Shown: positions 26,001 to 41,000 of the stretch, piece by piece
How positions within the stretch are numbered: the first letter of the stretch is position 1
How the letters are laid out: every line of letters starts with the position of its first letter
DNA from: Achatina immaculata
Lineage: Eukaryota; Mollusca; Gastropoda; Stylommatophora; Achatinidae
NCBI GenBank assembly: GCA_009760885.1
Contig: CM019713.1
Span: 25,180,427-25,244,426, forward strand
Direction: 5' to 3'
Length of the DNA: 64,000 bases
Notes under the pieces: model-generated
What the model was told of the DNA's origin: nothing
What the model saw: the letters and a program-made list of their open reading frames with translations, nothing else
Databases searched by the model: none
Program-made: the position numbers and the translations under genes

Positions 26001-29000
26001 CTCTCATCTGTTCCGTGAGAAACCGTTCTGTTACTGAAAGCAATGAGAAGGATGTGCACATGGATGTAATAAAACGTACCTGCACGTATGTTCTGTTCAT
26101 GACTGCACTGAGAAGAACCATGGACATCAGAGAAATGAGCACACCAAAGTCCCCCAGAGCACGACGAACCTTCACAGAAAGAATGAAAATACAGGTACGA
26201 TGCTTGGTAAATGCAAGAAGAGGACGGCTCCAACTTCTGTATAATGACAACAGGCATATCTCTGAGCAAGCACTAATGAGAGCAAAGATGACGTTTGATT
26301 TGACAAAAGTGATCCATAGCTGGCATGCTGGTGTCAGAGTTGGTGATCAAGACCCTGTCTCACCTCTCCATTGGCACCCCTAGTAACAGACCTAGCCTGC
26401 CTAATGGGGCAGCGATCACCACAGTCCCCAGGGTGGTGGAGTCTACTAAAGAAGCACTACTCCCCTCAGGAACCAAACAGATTAGCCACCATGGACTAGT
26501 ATAAAGCCACCACGATGCTGGCCTCAACACTGTCATCAAACCAGCTGCAAAGAATACCAGCTTGTAGTTCTAGGGAGGCAGAAGAAGAAGAAGATGATGA
26601 AAAAGAAGCACTAATAAGGTACACACACTTCATAAGTTCTGACTAAAACAAAAGTTAACTGGCAAGTCTGGACTGAGAACTGCTGAAGATAAAAGTGTTT
26701 TGTTCTGTAAAGAATGGACGCCTCTTCCTCCAAGCCTCAAAATGCACTTTTGCTGTTATCCTTACGCTTGGTAACACACAGATTGGTTCCCCCCACCCCC
26801 ACCCCCCAGTTGATGGGGAGATCCTGGGGTGGGAGGAGACCTAGAGGTAAGGGAAAAGGGAACAGCAGGTGACATCAGAACCAGCCTGACAAAAAAAAAC
26901 ATTTTTTGGGGCGGTAGAAATCTGTCAGTAACATGATGAGAAGAAACAGAGAATCCCAAAACAAGCTATCAAGTGGAACACAACAGGCCAAAGAAAAAGA
27001 GGTTGACCACGTGAAACTCTAAAGAGGACATTGTTAAGAGAGGCCAAATTACTAAGCACAAAATCCTCTGATGAGGTTTGTAAGCTTGGTGAAAAAACAG
27101 ATGAACTTGGTGAAGTACCCTATGTGACGTTTAACGGCACAAGAAGGATGTAGGATTATGCAAAAAATCTGACCTAAGAGGTCAGCAGCAGCCCAATAGA
27201 TTTTAGAGCCCCTTGCTGTGAGCTCTGAAGCAATGAGATGGCGAATGCAGAAACACTGTTTTCCATGCCAAGATTTGAACACTTTTCTGCTTGTGACATT
27301 TCTTCTGAATGAGGATCCCACTAAGTTACTTCAGAAAAACATATATAAACTTTATTATCATACAATAAGAAAAATACCACATTTTTTTTATATTACAGTA
27401 TACACATCTTATCTTATATCCTTCCCATGCCGTTAAACGTCACATAGGGCTCGCAAGGTAGTTCGGCAATTCTTCCTGTTTTTGGCGAGCTTTTCGACCT
27501 CATCAAGTATACACTAGCATGAATAAAGCAAAAATACTTATAAGTAACAGACACTGTTGCCCAAGATATTTATGTTGCTGGCCAACAGCAACAAACTCCC
27601 TCCTATACACAGATATAATTATCTACAAAGTAAACAACACAAGAAATATTGTTTTTAATGATATCCTTTGTCAGTGATGCAAATGAGTAAGTTTTTTAGT
27701 ATCTGATTACACTTTTGGTTAAGCTAACTGAAGATAATCTGCTGTTTACAGAAGAAAGGCAAAAGTGAATTTTCAGCACCTCGAATGAAGAATGAATGTG
27801 GGGTAGATCCTACTTATGTAGGGTAGATCCTACTAATGTGGGGTGGATCCTACTTATGTGGGGTAGATCCTACATAGATGGGCCAGTAGTTTCTCAGTCA
27901 ATGACCACTGACATTAACATTTTGCTTTCATGACAAAACTATGACAGAGGTCTAACTCTTGTGAAAGAACCGCTGTGATCTAGAGGAGGACCTTTTTTTG
28001 GAGAAATTATACTGGTCAAGACCCTGTTATATTTTTATTTATTTCTAATGTGATACTAGGAGGCTTGTCAATGCTGTCAAGATCAATGTGTTCATGAAAA
28101 TGGTGCAGGTGGATTATAAGAACTACCACAGTACAAGCCCCACCAAATATAATGTTATTACAAGTTCTGCATCAAATCACTGGCTACAAGTAACAGTTAC
28201 TTAGAGGCCTTACAATGCTACAGTATTAAATTCTGGACACTCCCCTGCCAGAACTTGAAAATTTTTTTGGCTAAATTGGTAACATTTCAGTGTACCTGTT
28301 TTACCTACTTTTATGACTTGTTTCTCAAACTTCTGATATAAATTTTATTTTGTTGTGATGGGTCACATACTACTGATAAATGGTTCATTTGTTGTAATAA
28401 GTCACATATTATTACTGACATAACATTAATTTATGCTGATAAGTCACATAACCAAATCTTCACTGATCGGTGCCTCTAAACATTACTATGTATTCAAAAT
28501 GGTTTTACATAATGGTAAAAATCGAAACTAGAAACAATGCAGCAATGAGATAAAGCAACTTTACTTACACTTCGGCCTAGAAATTTGCTGTTCCGAAACA
28601 CTCTCAGAAAGTAAGCAATCAGAAACGTCCCAAAGACTAAAATAAGAGACAGCAGGGCTGTGTTGGGCTTGTTCAGAACTTCTGCATGAGCCATAATAAA
28701 TACGCTGCTTTCTGAGATGTTTTCTCCTGCTGTCCAATAGGAGCTATTCCCTCCCGTAGATTCTGAACCGTTGTGTGTGCTGTTGCCTCTGCTGTCTAGA
28801 AAACAGTATCCATCCATCAACGGATGATCCGAGAATATCTGAGTTTTAAAAAAAAAAAAAAAAATCAAAACTGATCACAAACTGATGTGGTAGTAATCTG
28901 TACCAATACTACAATCTATAAGAGCACTCTAAGCTAATGCTACCACTAAGGCAGCCATTTAAAAAGCAGACCTCAGAGAAGCACAAAATGGATTAATGAT

Positions 29001-32000
29001 TAATGTGTTTTTTTTTTTGAGAATGAAAATAGTTAATCTTGTCCGGAGAACACAACAGCCTGAAAGTACTGTAAGCAGCAGCAACAGAATCAGACAAAGC
29101 TGGAAAATGAACAGAAATGTTAAGAAAGATACATCAACTCTGAAGGGGGAAAAAAAAAAAAAGGTGACAAGAACACTATGTTTAAGACAAAATAATCAGA
29201 AATGTCGGAAATTCATAATTATTTTTTACAAGAAAGAAAGAATACCACCATAAAAAAGAAATCTGACCAAAAAAAATAAACAGATTATACAAAAAAAACA
29301 GTCTGGATGATTAAGTTGTTCAAAACAATGTATAATTCACTTTTACAACATGATGAAGGAAGGCAAGGGAAGAATAGAAAACAAATGATAACAAAAACAG
29401 CAAAAATCATTCATGCTGAATGTGGAGGACTGGGAAAATCCATATGGAGACATTTTTTAAAATGAAATTAACTTTTTTGATGCATGTGGTCCACCTTAGT
29501 CAGTTCATGGTGAAGCAAGCTCATAAAGTAAACATGGTAGCAGACATGTGATCACCCACAGAGTAATGAACCACAAACTGGAAAGATTTAAGTGATGAAG
29601 TTCTCTTGTGTGACGAAGTTACAGAATAACAAAAAAAAACTAAAAGACAATCAAAATTATTCTGATATGTTGTAAACAAACAAGGGTTATGGAACATGAT
29701 AATCAATGAAAAACTTGGAAGGAAAACAAGGATTATGGAACATGATAATCAATGAAAAACTTGGAAGAAAAACAGGGGGGAATTTCAAAGAAAAATTTTT
29801 TTAGCAAATTGATCAAGTGACACGGAATTAAAAAAAAACAACAGTTCAAAACACATATGACCACACAAAATATACAAGCATAATCTCCAATGGCATGGCA
29901 CATAACAAATGACATGTAATCATCCTTGTTAATTCATTATCACTTCACTATTAATCATTATCACTTCACCATGGTGATAGTTTGGTAAACCAAATATATT
30001 TATTCTGAAGATGCCATCAGACAGAACTAAATCACAGGCAAAATATCACTTTCCATCAGACAGAACTAAATCACAGGCAAAGTATTACTTTCACTCACCT
30101 GCATAAGCTTCTTCACAACTTCGTAAATGAAAATGAGGGAGATCAGAATAGCAAAAATCTCCTCAGTGAATCGGGTGACATAGCGGACCAGAAAGCTGCC
30201 TTCTAGTGCCACCACAACACTTGTAATTATACAAACCCAAAGCCCAATCCAGAATCGGAGTGGCAGAAACTCAAACCCATTTGAAGAACAAAACTGTGAG
30301 GAAAAAAAAAAGTTTAAAATAAAAATCTGGCACGACTGAGAAACTTGGAATAAAATGCACCAATTCTCGTCTTGTCGGCTAAACAAACTGCGCTCTCATC
30401 ATCATCATCATGTGCCGTGCCGACTGGCGTTGGCTATTATGCTTCTCCAGAGTACGCGATCCTTCATGCATGCCATCAGCTCAGTTGGTGATCTCCTCTC
30501 ACACCATCCCGTCAGACTGTCCAGTATCATTTCTCTTGGTCTTCCTCTTGATCTTCTTCCTTCTATTTTTCCTGTTGTTATAATATTTTCAATGCCCCCT
30601 CTTCTCATTGCATGTCCTATGAAAGTACATTGTCTCTCTCTTATCTTTTTGACAAGGTTTTTTGTCTCTCCAGCTCTTCTCCTACATTCTTCATTAGTTA
30701 TTTTTGCTGTCCAGGGGATTCGCAACATTCTTCTAATAAACCACATTTCTGCTGCTTCCAATGATTTTTGTGCAGACTTGCCTATTGTCCATGATTCATT
30801 TCCATATAACAAGATAGGTTCAATATAGCATTTTAGGACTCGTTTTCTAACATTCATTGATAAGGATGTGTTGGTCAATATGTTTCTCATTCTCTGAAAT
30901 GCAGTCTTTGCTTGGCCTATTCTGTTCCTAATTTCTGTTCTGCATTTCCCATCTCAAGTTATTACTGCTCCAAGGTATTTGAATTTCTGCACCTGCTTTA
31001 GAACAGTTCCGTTTAATTTAATACTGCATGCTGGTGGATTCTGTTTCTTAGATATAACCATAGTCTCTGTCTTTCTGATGTTCAAAGTAAGGCCTTTCTG
31101 TTCACTTTCTTTGGCGACTTTATCCAAGAGATTTTGCAGGTCTTGTTGGTTCTCTGCTATCAGTACTGTCGTCAGCATACCGAAGGTTGTTAATATTGTA
31201 TCCTCCAATTTTTATGCCTGGTTCTGTGATGATTGTTCTTAGAATATTCTCGCTATACAGAGAAAAAAGGTCTGGAGATAGTACACATCCTTGCCGCACC
31301 CCTTGTTTTATAGGTTGATATTTTCCAATTCTATTTTCAACTCGAACTGCTGCTTCTTGCTGCCAGTATAGATGTTTTACAATCCTCAGGTCTTTGCCGT
31401 CTATATTGATGTCTTCAAGCATTTTAATAATTTCGCTCTACTAGTTGTAAATAAACACAAAATCAATGTAAAAATTCAGCCGGTTTTCCAGTACTGCAGA
31501 AGCTGTGCACGTTACGGAGACAGTGTGGCTGACTAGCTGCACTAGTGGTTGCTGAAGTGTGTGCTACTTCTCCCCCTCCCCCTCCCCTCAGGGCACTGTG
31601 AAGTTTCAGGACTGTGGTGAGGGAAAAGAGGGCACCACAGGAAGTGGGGGGGGGGGGGAAGAGAGGGTATAACTTGAAGAAAGTTTTGGAATCACAAAGC
31701 TACACAATCCTTCCAGTCTTATAACATGTACTATACAAGTCACTACCTTTCGGACTGCCCACTTTGTACACACAGTCCACCAATAATACACTGCTACAGC
31801 ATAATATGTACACACAGTCTAATAATAAACATCTCAGTATAAATAAGCCAAACTTTCAATCATTACTAAATAATGCAGTATTTATTACTCTTCAGTTTCA
31901 AGCTTTAGGTCATGGTAACTTTCGAGCTCCAGTGTCAGGAGAAAGTAATCCATATTTCTAGAACTAACACAGACTATCTCTACCTTTGAACTGTAACTCT

Positions 32001-35000
32001 TTCCCTGCCATCCACGCTATAGCGAGGTCTTCTTGTTAGTCTAGTGACTGCCATCCTCGTTATAGTGAGGTTTGTTTCGTTGAAGCATAAAACCAGTGTA
32101 ACCTTTTATTGTACGCGATTTATCTGTTCAATCCAAAGCATGGCTAACAACGAGTGAAACTGATATTTTTAACCAAAAAATTTCAATATTTATTGTGATT
32201 TCGGAGGCACAAGGACATGTCCTATGACCAGACCACTATTCTTTATGTAATCCAAGTAGATCTATACCTATTAAATGGACTGGAGAAGTAGTTATAAGGT
32301 TATTTCAGACATTATTTTAGTGAGAATGCCACCACACGACGAGATCGGATGAAAATTTAAGTAGATCTGGACATTGCTGATGGTAAATATTGTACATCTA
32401 GGCATCGCCGATGGTAAGCACTACACAATTATCAGCTAAAATCATCACATTACTTTTTTTCCTAAAAAACTCTTCATTTATGAAATCTTCTTACATTTAC
32501 AACTATTTTCATGCATAATATGCATACTTTTAAAGTGGAAATACTTTGTTCATTCACTTTTATAACTATAACCCCTATACATATCAAGACCCATGCTTTT
32601 TGTGTGGCACGGACAGGAACGTCCGCATTTTTTTCTGTGGCACGGGAAGAGTTAACTCTTTTGCTCCAAAACAGCACTAGCAGGATTGGTAGATTTTGTG
32701 CTCCTATGTGAATCAGTGCTCAGAGTGATATTAGGCAAAAAACTAAATAAAATGGAAACTAGCACATTTCTAACCCAATCCATATTTTTTAAATTATAAA
32801 GTAACTTCCTTCCAGTTTCTTTCTACCAAAATCTCTCATCAAAATGTATGCTAGCACAGCAATTAATTCAGGGGCAAAAGAGTTAAGTGCCCAAAGCACA
32901 TGGGGCTTCCACAAGTGTTCTTCATAAACACCTGTCCTTTGCCTTCATTTCAACTCTTGCCCTTTATTGTTCAACATCTTCTCTGCAGTTCTTCTCCACG
33001 TCTCCTTCGGTCTACCCTTACTCCTGAACCATCACCAACAATTATGATCATGGTAAAATCTTTTAACAGAAATCTGATCATGTGGATCTAGATACTTTAA
33101 TAAGCAATACAATGTGACATTACATAAATGGAGCAGAGTGCTACATCCTGAACCTTACTCATTACTTGAACCTTACCCATTACTTGAACCTTACTCATTA
33201 CTTGAACCTTACCCACCTTATATAAACTCTCCTCAAACACAAGGACCGGACCAGTTGCTCCAATGACAAGCAGTGGCTGGCCAGATAGAAGGCTAAACAT
33301 CATGCCAAAAAGAGATGTTGCCACCATGGTTTCACTCACACCCATTAAACTCTGTGTTTTCTCGCCTGGTCAAAGAAAACGAGGGATAATTCATACATGT
33401 CTTAAAATAAATACGAAAACGCAGTATTTTTCTTATCCAATAATTATAAAAGCTGATCAGAAAGTCTTTTTTTTTTTTAATTTATAAATAACGAAGAAAG
33501 GTTTTCTGGTCCTATGAGATAATACAGATAACAAAATGAAGAAGAAAATGATAATTAACTCTTATGTAAGAATATGATAACGAGAGCAGTCATTGAGACT
33601 GCCGTGACAATATGAAATTTTTGTGGCAAAAGATGCTGACAAAGGCAGAGAAAAAAAGATATGGTCCTTCTGGCAATATAGAATAGAAGAAATCCAACAG
33701 CGAGTCCTTACATTACCTAAGACAGATGTCCAGTACACATGATGATGATGATGATGATGATAATGATATTAAATGCCTACCAAAACTGCTATTCTTATTC
33801 TGAATTAGCTATTTAAGCCCTCAAGAAGTTCTAAGAAAGGTAAGAAAACACATTCATTCATTCATTCATTTGCATGTCCCTTGCGGAACCCTGCCTCCCA
33901 AACAGCACTCCTGTAGGCCTCTCGGTTGTGAGCAAGATGGCCTGCTGCTGCTGCGTCCATTTGCAGATCGTCAACGATGTCTTGCAGCCATCTTCGTTTT
34001 GGTCTTCCTCTTTTTCTTTTTAAGAAACCACACACAGACCAATAAATAGATATAAGAAAGAGATAAAATCACTTGTCAGCCTGCAGCAAAAACCAAGTGA
34101 TCATGCATGAGAAGTCTTATGACTGTGTCACTGGCAAGAAGTGCTAAAAGTTCAAGGAGGGGAGGCCTCCTGCTCTACAAAATGAAAAAGCAAAAATGTG
34201 ACCATATATTTTTCCAATCCTGACAGTGTTCTGACAATTATTACTTAAACATAAAAGGATCAAATAAAGCATATGACACATTTATGATCAAATTAACAGC
34301 ATAACAAATTTATGGCCAAAAAAGCTAATGATAAATTTAAGATCAAATGTGCCATACGGCTGCTTTAGGATAAAATGAATCATATGACTGCTTTATGATC
34401 AAGTGAGCAATACAACTGCTTTATGATCAAGTGAGCAATATGACTGCTTTATGATCAAGTGAGCGATACAACTACTTTATGATCAAGTGAGCAATATGAC
34501 TGCTTTATGATCAAATGTGCTAAATGACTGTTTAATGATAAAGTGTGCCATATGATCCATTTTACAACAAAATACACAGATGACAAATTTATGACCAAAT
34601 AAACAGCAAATGTAAGACTAAATGACCTGTGACACTTTTAAGACAAATTATCCATATGATGGATTTATGACCAAATATGATATATAATAGATTTATGGAC
34701 AGATTTACAATTATATGAGCCAAGTGACAGATTTAAGATCAAATGAGCCATGTGATAGATTCATCTCAAGTACTTACTCAGCAACCCTCCGAAAGCAATG
34801 CAGGGTGAAAGACAGGTAAAGAAGATGAAGAACAAGGTTTTGATACTCTGGACATTCGCAGCATCTTTGATGTCACTGAGGTAGTGGGGGTAGCGTCGGC
34901 GAACATCGTTGATGACACCACCAAAAAGATGACCAGTTCGTTGTAAGGGATCTACAGGTATCTCATCCTTCTCCACCTTATCCAGCAAGGCTGCAGAAAT

Positions 35001-38000
35001 GTGTGTAAATAATGACAGTATAGAAATGTGTGTAAATAATGATAAAGCAGAAATGTGTGTAAATAATGACAGAGCAGAAATGTGTGTAAATGATGACAGA
35101 GCAGAAATGTGTATAAATAATGATATACCAGAAATGTGTGTAAATAATGATATAGCAGAAATTAGTGTAAATAATGATATCAAGAAATGACTGGATAAAG
35201 TCTTCCTGCAGCACAAATGTGCTAAGGTCATATAGAAGTTTGGAATTCCTTTAAAGAGTTCATGCAAAAATAGGGAAATGTGTGAAAAATGAAAAAAAAA
35301 ACCAAATAAAATAAAAATGTAATTGAATGAGAGTAATAGCAAAGACTGAAACAATTTTACTATAAATTAGTCATGTGACGTTGAAAATGCTTTGAAGAAG
35401 AAGTAGATGATGATGATTATCTTAAATCTTAAAATTACATTATTTTATTTCAAGAAAAAAAAAAAAAGGCATTCACAACTAAATGAATAAAAACCATTTT
35501 CAAAATATATATTCCTGTATTGTGTTATAACAGAAAATTGCTAGAGCTCCTGGCCATTACATGACCAAACTGATTCAAGCTCTAGGGGTTAAAGTCTCCT
35601 GACCGAAGCATTTGGTATTCAAGATGTAGCACTACTATACAAGACCACACTCGAAGCTGACTCAGCAGACACTAACATAGGAGAAAATGCTTGAATGAAA
35701 ACAGCAATAATGAAGAAAAGAAATTTGGAACAGAAAGTAAATAAGAGGGAAAAAAATGACTGAACTGAAAGTTAATATCACGGGAGAATCCTTGACTAAA
35801 CAAAAGAAGTAACAATGGAGAAAAGAGAGAACACAAAAGTAACGGCAAATACACAAAATAATTGAACAGAAGTAAGAGAACAGGAGAAAGAAAAACTGAA
35901 TAGAAATATAGCAAACGATATAGCAACAACTGAACAGAAAAACGAGTGAACAGAAAGCAATGTGGACAATGAATGGAGAAAAAATAGGAACAAAAAGTAG
36001 AAGGGGAAAAAAAGATTGAACAAAAAGTAACAATGATTTTTTAAAATAATAATAATAATAATTCAACTGAAACAGAGAAAGAAGAAAAAAAAGAACTTCT
36101 GGGGAAAAATTAAATAAGCACCAAGTGACACACATGGGGATTAAAAAAGGGTAAACACAAAGAAGTACTGTAGGAGAAGAAGTAAATGATATATAATAGA
36201 AAAATGGTAGAACTGAAAGAAGTATAGTGGAAAAAAAATAGAACTGAAAGAAACAGAGTATTTTCTTTAAGACAAAAATAGACCTGAAAGTGACAGCAAG
36301 AGGAAAACTAGCTCAAAATAAATTAATTTGTCTTAAAATGCATATTTTATATATATGCTTAAAAGTAAACGGAGATTTGTGATGATTTTTTTTCTTTAAG
36401 TATGCTATTTCTCTCACAAATTGATTTCTATTTTTTTTTTACTACAAAATAAATCTTTTTAAATGATGAGAAAGATAACTGAAATTTGCTATATTTTTTT
36501 TTAAAACACACACTAACCCTTACAAGGAAGTAAGAAAATAAAGACAAGGATTTGTAATATTTTAAAAAATTATTTTTCTTGAAAAAAAAAAAAAAGCAAA
36601 AAAAGGATTTTTCAATGTTTAAAAAAAGTTTTTCTCAATTATTGTGATGAAAAAAAAAAAAACTTTCCTTGCTTTGACATCCAAAATGTCTAATTTCTTC
36701 CACATACAAAGGCAGAAACTTGAATGTGTAGTTTTGTTAAAAATTTTTTTTTCCATGCAAAGTTTATCTCTGATACAGACCAAAAAAAAAAAAAAAGAGG
36801 ATTCTGTCATTTTCTCCTAGCATACATGAGCCACAACACAAAACTGTTTCTACTTCAGATGTGAACAACTACGACAGACGGTCAAACTCTTCCTCTCAGG
36901 TTGGTCATCAAGTGCTTCTAGCTCGCAGTCACTAACAAGAAGATCCCCTACATCATTACCAGTTACAACAATGTGATGTGACATAGAACAAGCACTGAGC
37001 TATATCAATGATTTAATGACATTCCATACAAAAGAAACAGATAAACCAAAAAAACAAAAACAAAAAAAGAAACATCACATGTGACAATAAAATGAGAGTG
37101 ACGTAAAATAAAAATGAAAGCTGATACACAACAGCATTCACAAAATGGATCATATTTATTTACAAAAAATATTAAAATGTTCAAGGAACATCATCACTGC
37201 ACCCTGGACAATATGTCTTCCAACATCCTCCTTGAAATGGACTCAACACAGGTGCACATACTCCATAACACAGTAAGAATCCTTACTGAGTGAAGAACAA
37301 CTGAATTCACTGTCAGCCTGGTGCAACTATAACTTCAAACACTCCTATACCCACATTATCATTACAGCTGATACCTCACTTTTAAAATGAGAATTCACAG
37401 AATGAAAAACACCCCCTTTAAGTGATAAATTAATATATATTAACAGAAATTAATAGATGTTAATAGAAATTAATAGACATGATACAGAACACAAGTCAAG
37501 AAGGGGGACTTGATATCAATATCAAGAAGACCAAAGTAATTGTGTTCAGTAGAAAAGACCAGAAGCCACAGATGGATATAACCGTAAACAAAGAGAGACT
37601 GGAACAAGTGACAGACTACAGCTACCCAGGTCATACACTATCTGAAGATGAGAGATGTGAGATGGAGATAAAGAAAAGAATAGGAATGGCAAAACATACA
37701 TCCAACACCAGGAAGACAGTGCTGTTTATCCAGAAATCTGCCCATAAAAACAAAATTCAGATTTGTGAAATGCTTTATCTACTCTGTTTTGCTGTATGGA
37801 CCAGAAATCTGGACTCTAAGCAACAAGATGGAAAGAAAGATTAATGCAACAGAAATGTGGTTCTATAGAAAACTAGGTCACATAACAAGGAGAATGAAAA
37901 GAACAAATGCACAAGTTTTAGAACAGCTCCAAGTGCAATGTGAACTTCTCAAAGAAATAAGGATGAAGAAAACAAAATACTTTGGCTGTATCAAAAGACA

Positions 38001-41000
38001 TAACAACATACTGAAGACCATACTAGAAGGAAAGGTGGAAGGAAAAAATAGCAAGAAGAAGACAGAAATGTAGATGGAAGATAACATACGAGAAGAAGAC
38101 AGAGATGTAGATGGGAAGATAACATACGAGAATGGACAAGATACAGCCTGGCTGAGTGCACTGTCAAGATGATGGAGCGAGGGAACTGGAGATTCATTAC
38201 CGCCAACCTTTGTTCTGGAGAAAGCACATGATGATGATGGTGATGATGAAGTGATAAAAACATCTATTGAATTTAGAAATTACATGATGAAGCATGGAAA
38301 TTCTTTCTAAAAGAATATGATGATCCCCTCTCTATGGAGCCTACCCAGAAACCCAGCAAATTGCAATTAAGTTGAACAGATCTGTTCATTTCATGTACTC
38401 ATCAGAAAATCAAGAAAGCCATGACAGTTTACTATCAATATCAGCTATCACTGAGATCATCACCACCATAATCACTGGGCATAATAAAACAGACCCTGTT
38501 ACCACAGAAATGTGAATCAGAACAAGAATAAAAGTGAAACAGGTCTGTGAGCAAATGACCTATGAAGTACAAAAACATATATGCAATAGTGTAAATAGCA
38601 ACTAGTCTATCAAAGCAATGTGGTCAAGACAATTTGCTACAGAAACTTGGTGCAGATACTGACTTGCTATAAATAATATACACTACAACAAAACTCGTTA
38701 TATGTCAAAACTGCTAGAATAAGTTTCTGCAGTAAACATTTGCTACAATTAACTCACGAAGTAATTCTATTTGCTGCAAATTTATTTGATAGAATTCACC
38801 AACTTTCTGCAGTACTGTAACAAGTTCAGTAGGAGAAAAATTTTGTTGCATGCTCATCTGTAGCAATTTAAATGTAGCAAGTCTTCCTACACTCAAGCAA
38901 AATAGTCTACAAAATTAATCTACTCTGTTCTGTGGAAATGTAAGATGGGAGCAATAATGGCCATCAAATAAAGTATACTAAACCCCAGGGATCATATTTA
39001 GGCCAAGTTTTAAATCTCGCTCTCAAACTGGAAAATCAGTGGACGAGAGTGGCATCTACAAACACGGTAACTCATTTTTGCTATAAGCCAGAGCTTCCCA
39101 GTTTTTCTGGATCATGCCCCACCTCAACGCCTCAAAGATGTGGATATATTTTCCCCCCCCCCCCCCCACATAACAGTCAACCAATTTCTGAAAAAATACT
39201 TTCTAACTCATCATCATCATCATGTGCCGTGCCAACTGGCGTTGGCTATTATGCTTCTCCAGAGTATCCGATCCTTCATGCAGGCCATCAGCTCAGTTGG
39301 TGATCTCCTCTCACACCATCCCGTCAGACTGTCCAGTATCATTTCTCTTGGTCTTCCTCTTGATCTTCTTCCTTCTATTTTTCCTGTTGTTATAATATTT
39401 TCAATGCCCCTTCTTCCCATTGCATGTCCCATGAAAGTACATTATCTCTCTCTTATCTTTTTGACAAGGTTTTTTTGTCTCTCCAGCTCTTCTCATATAT
39501 TCTTCATTAGTTATTTCTGCTGTCCAGGGGATTCGCAACATTCTTCTAATAAACCACATTTCTGCTGCTTCCAATGATTTTTGTGCAGACTTGCCTATTG
39601 TCCATGATTCACTTCCATATAACAAGATAGGTTCAATATAGCATTTTAGGACTCGTTTTCTAACATTCATTGATAAGGATGTGTTGGTTAATATGTTTCT
39701 CATTCTCTGAAATGCAGTCTTTGCTTGGCCTATTCTGTTCCTAATTTCTGTTCTGCATTTCCCATCTGAAGTTATTACTGCTCCAAGGTATTTGAATTTC
39801 TGCACCTGCTTTAGAATAGTTCCGTTTAATTTAATACTGCATGCTGGTGGATTCTGTTTCTTAGATATAACCATAGTCTCTGTCTTTTTGATGTTCAAAG
39901 TAAGGCTTTTCTGTTCACTTTCTTTGGCGACTTTATCCAAGAGATTTTGCAGGTCTTGTTGGTTCTCAGCTATCAGTACTGTGTCGTCAGCACACCGAAG
40001 GTTGTTAATATTGTATCCTCCAATTTTTATGCCTGGTTCTGTGATGATTGTTCTTAGAATATTCTCGCTATACAGAGAAAAAAGGTCTGGAGATAGTACA
40101 CATCCTTGCCGCACCCCTTGTTTTATAGGTTGATATTTTCCAATTCTATTTTCAACTCGAACTGCTGCTTCTTGCTGCCAGTATAGATGTTTTACAATCC
40201 TCGGGTCTTTGCCGTCTATATTGATGTCTTCAAGCATTTTAATAATTTCATTATGTTTCACCTTGTCAAATGCCTTGGTGTAATCAATGAAGCGTAAGTA
40301 GAGATCTTTCTGTACTTCTAAAGCTCTTTCTGTTAAGTGTTCGTAAAGCATAAATGGCATTGTGTGTTCCCTTTCCTTCAACAAATCCAAACTGTTCATC
40401 TGCTATTTCCATTTTTATCTTTTTCCTTGTTCTTCTCATAATTATTCTCAGAAGTAGCTTCGTTATGTGACATGAGAGGCTGATAGCCCCGTGGTCGTCA
40501 CATTCCTTTGCACCTGGTTTCTTTGGTAGTGCTATAAACGTGGATTTAATCAGGTCACTGGGAATATAATCACTGTTGTAAATGTCATTCAGTAACTTGG
40601 TTATTATTTTTATTCCTGTCTCCTCTAGTGCCTCTATTTCTTCTATTGTTATATTATCAGGCCCAGTCGCTTTTCCTTTCTTCATGTGTTTGATGGCATC
40701 TATGATTTCATCTTCAAGTATTGGTGGTTCCTCACAGTTTTCAGTATCTGGTGTTAATTCTGGTCTTTCTCCTCCATATAGCTCACCGATATACTCTGTC
40801 CACCTGTCCACAATGTCTTCTTTTCCCATTAACATTTTACCTTCTTTCGATTTCAGGCATCCTGTGGTATATTTTGTTTTCCTGCCTGTGAGTTCATTAA
40901 TTTGTTTGTGCATGTTTTTGCTGTCTTTAATATGAGAGTCCTCTATCTGTCTGCACTGCTCATTTAACCACACTTCTTTTGCTTCTCTGCATTTGCGTCT

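Noticed and set aside
25910..26383. 157-codon plus-strand frame over an exchanger exon
   Set aside because: Antisense to exon 26080-26169 and running into dispersed repeat P. The minus-strand exon has family support and splice sites.
35662..36135. Phenylalanine/leucine-rich minus-strand frames
   Set aside because: Produced by the A/G-rich plus strand. No membrane-protein family pattern and no splice signals.
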